6,912 bases of DNA from Thermoleophilaceae bacterium (lineage in GTDB: Bacteria; Actinomycetota; Thermoleophilia; Solirubrobacterales; Thermoleophilaceae), in assembly GCA_013695885.1 (NCBI GenBank), contig JACCZP010000075.1, forward strand, positions 1-6,912, written 5' to 3'. The translations under genes were made by a program, and so were the position numbers. A model generated the notes under the pieces. That model was given only the letters and a program-made list of their open reading frames with translations. It made no database searches and was not told the origin of the DNA. Shown piece after piece: positions 6,016 to 6,912 of this stretch (the stretch's first letter is position 1; each line of letters starts with the position of its first letter).

Positions 6016-6394
6016 GTGACCGGCTCGCGGATCTTCATCTCCTACCGCCGGGGAACGTCCTCCGCCCACGCGGGGCGCCTGGCTGATCGTCTGAGCGCGG
6101 AGTTCGGCGGTGACTACGTCTTCATGGACGTGGACACGATCGAGCCCGGCGCCGACTTCGTCGACTACATCGAGGAGGCCGTCGGCAGTTGCGACGTGCT
6201 CATCGCGCTGAGGTGGCAGCTACCTGCTCGAGCTGCGGGTCGAGCAGCTGGGCGGCCAGGTGATCAACATCGTGGTGCTCGCGTTCCTGGTCGTCCAGGC
6301 CTACCTGTGCGTGCAGGGCTACCGGGAGCGCCACGCGAAGCTCCCGCTGCTCGGCGACTACGCCGAGCGCTGGGCGGGCGCCGGCGAGCGGTAG
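6016..6394 (+). pseudogene. Broken TIR-domain gene: half TIR domain plus out-of-frame membrane-protein tail
   Basis: From GTG 6016 the first 65 residues are a clear bacterial TIR N-half: RIFISYRR (5-12), GRLADRL (20-26), VFMDVDTI (35-42), PGADF (44-48) and CDVLIAL (59-65). The similarity stops at base 6210. The following in-frame residues (RWQLPARAAG onwards) are Arg/Ala/Pro-rich shadow sequence running to a stop at 6624, inside cofG. The second half of the TIR domain, with the Glu needed for NAD cleavage, is found in no frame. In the +2 frame from 6212 to the TAG at 6392-6394 the DNA instead encodes GGSYLLELRVEQL, a hydrophobic helix (INIVVLAFLVVQAYLCV) and a tail KLPLLGDYAERW, which looks like the end of a membrane protein, loosely like DUF4870/Tic20-type ends. 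The best reading is an internal deletion that joined the two ends out of frame. Intact TIR proteins of this type degrade NAD in defence or signalling; this one should be inactive. Confidence 0.7.
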
Positions 6395-6434
6395 TCGTCA
6401 ACGCCGCGCCTGAGCCGGCCGGCACCCCCGCACC

Positions 6435-6440
6435 TACACT
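6435..6440 (+). promoter_or_regulatory. -10 element TACACT of cofG (leaderless)
   Basis: TACACT fits TAnnnT and lies 9 nt before GTG 6450, the start that matches the family N-terminus. There is no ribosome-binding site and no recognisable -35. The element lies in the 55-bp gap after the TIR remnant, so cofG appears to have its own promoter. Confidence 0.5.
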
Positions 6441-6449
6441 CGCGCTCCG

Positions 6450-6912
6450 GTGCGCCGCGTCACCTTCTCGCGCAACTTCACGCTGTCGCTCTCGCGCACC
6501 TGCCGCTGCTACTGCAAGTACTGCGCGTTCGCCACCCATAGGGCGCACCTCTACGTGCCCGAGGAGGTCGAGCGCCTCCTCGACGAGGCCACGCGGCGGA
6601 ACGCCAAGGAGCTCCTGGTCCTGACCGGCGAGGCCCCGGAGGTCAACGACGAGGTCCGCCGGCGCCTTGGGTCCTACGGGCACGCCGACTTCACGAGCTA
6701 CGTCGCGTGGGCGTGCGAGCGGGCACTCGAGCGTGGGATGCTGCCTCACACCAACCTCGGCGTGCTCTCCCACGACGACCTCGCGCGCCTGCGGGAGGTG
6801 ACGGCCTCCCAGGGGCTGATGCTCGAGTCGATCTCCGAGCGGCTGATGGACACCGTCCACGCCGGCTCGCCGACCAAGCATCCGGCGCGGCGTCTCGACA
6901 CCATCCGCGCCG
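6450..6912 (+). CDS. cofG: CofG, 7,8-didemethyl-8-hydroxy-5-deazariboflavin synthase subunit, 3' end cut by window edge
   Basis: The first 154 residues are visible and the frame is open to the right edge. CofG is the radical-SAM partner that, with CofH, joins tyrosine- and flavin-precursor-derived pieces into the deazaflavin Fo, the chromophore of coenzyme F420; cytosolic. VTFSRNFTLSLSRTC (4-18) leads into the radical-SAM cysteines C18-x3-C22-x2-C25 that hold the 4Fe-4S cluster. Further conserved blocks are KELLVLTGEAPEVN, GHADFTSYVAWACERAL, PHTNLGVLS, ASQGLMLESISERLM and HAGSPTKHPARRL. The protein begins directly with the CofG domain, without the roughly 70-residue leader I recall for the fused CofG-CofH protein FbiC, so a stand-alone CofG is favoured; a fusion cannot be excluded because the 3' end is outside. 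GTG 6450 is preceded by a leaderless-type promoter. The stop of the shadow extension of the TIR gene (6624) falls inside it. Confidence 0.93.
   Translation, partial: MRRVTFSRNFTLSLSRTCRCYCKYCAFATHRAHLYVPEEVERLLDEATRRNAKELLVLTGEAPEVNDEVRRRLGSYGHADFTSYVAWACERALERGMLPHTNLGVLSHDDLARLREVTASQGLMLESISERLMDTVHAGSPTKHPARRLDTIRA

Noticed and set aside
6260..6394. 44-codon GTG frame encoding one transmembrane helix
   Set aside because: It has no ribosome-binding site or promoter element and is better explained as the tail left by deletion of the TIR gene; a small membrane protein cannot be fully excluded.
6414..6423. Palindrome GCCGGCCGGC upstream of cofG
   Set aside because: A 10-bp GC-only palindrome is expected by chance at this base composition.
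6211..6624. In-frame extension of the TIR protein to a stop inside cofG
   Set aside because: After base 6210 the sequence is Arg/Ala/Pro-rich shadow of the +2 frame and then of cofG, so it is not a real domain.
6264..6881. Minus-strand open frame opposite cofG
   Set aside because: The + strand cofG motifs are near-perfect across the region.

Overview
The window is very GC-rich coding DNA with strong G/C bias at third codon positions. It carries a cofG-type gene (coenzyme F420 synthesis), a DUF3152 predicted metalloprotease and short leaderless-looking promoters. Together these point to a high-GC actinobacterium. A Thermoleophilia/Solirubrobacterales-type lineage is my best guess, from remembered protein similarity only.

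Left block (1-3924, + strand): three genes in a row. A zinc-dependent medium-chain dehydrogenase, cut by the left edge, overlaps by 4 bp (GTGA) a LarA-like protein of the nickel-pincer-nucleotide racemase/epimerase superfamily, which has an unusual 137-residue low-complexity N-terminal tail. After 40 bp comes a PlsC-like acyltransferase. The likely picture is one operon that oxidises or epimerises an unidentified hydroxy compound, with a neighbouring membrane-lipid step. The substrate cannot be read from the sequence.

Middle block (3921-5390, - strand): two genes, apparently co-transcribed. A membrane-anchored DUF3152 protein with a metzincin-type zinc motif is followed 21 bp later by a gamma-glutamylcyclotransferase-fold protein. 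The latter converges on the acyltransferase with interlocked stop codons.

Right block (5391-6912, + strand): a ribbon-helix-helix antitoxin and a RelE/ParE-type toxin form a type II toxin-antitoxin pair. Next is the wreck of a TIR-domain gene: half a TIR domain, then an abrupt change of frame into the last transmembrane segment of a membrane protein. Last is the 5' part of cofG, which runs off the right edge.

The antitoxin, the TIR gene and cofG share one start architecture: a TAnnnT hexamer, exactly 9 nt, then the start codon, with no Shine-Dalgarno sequence in between. This suggests leaderless transcription and fixes the preferred starts. No tRNA, rRNA, CRISPR array or insertion sequence is visible, and no gene-free stretch exceeds 300 bp.
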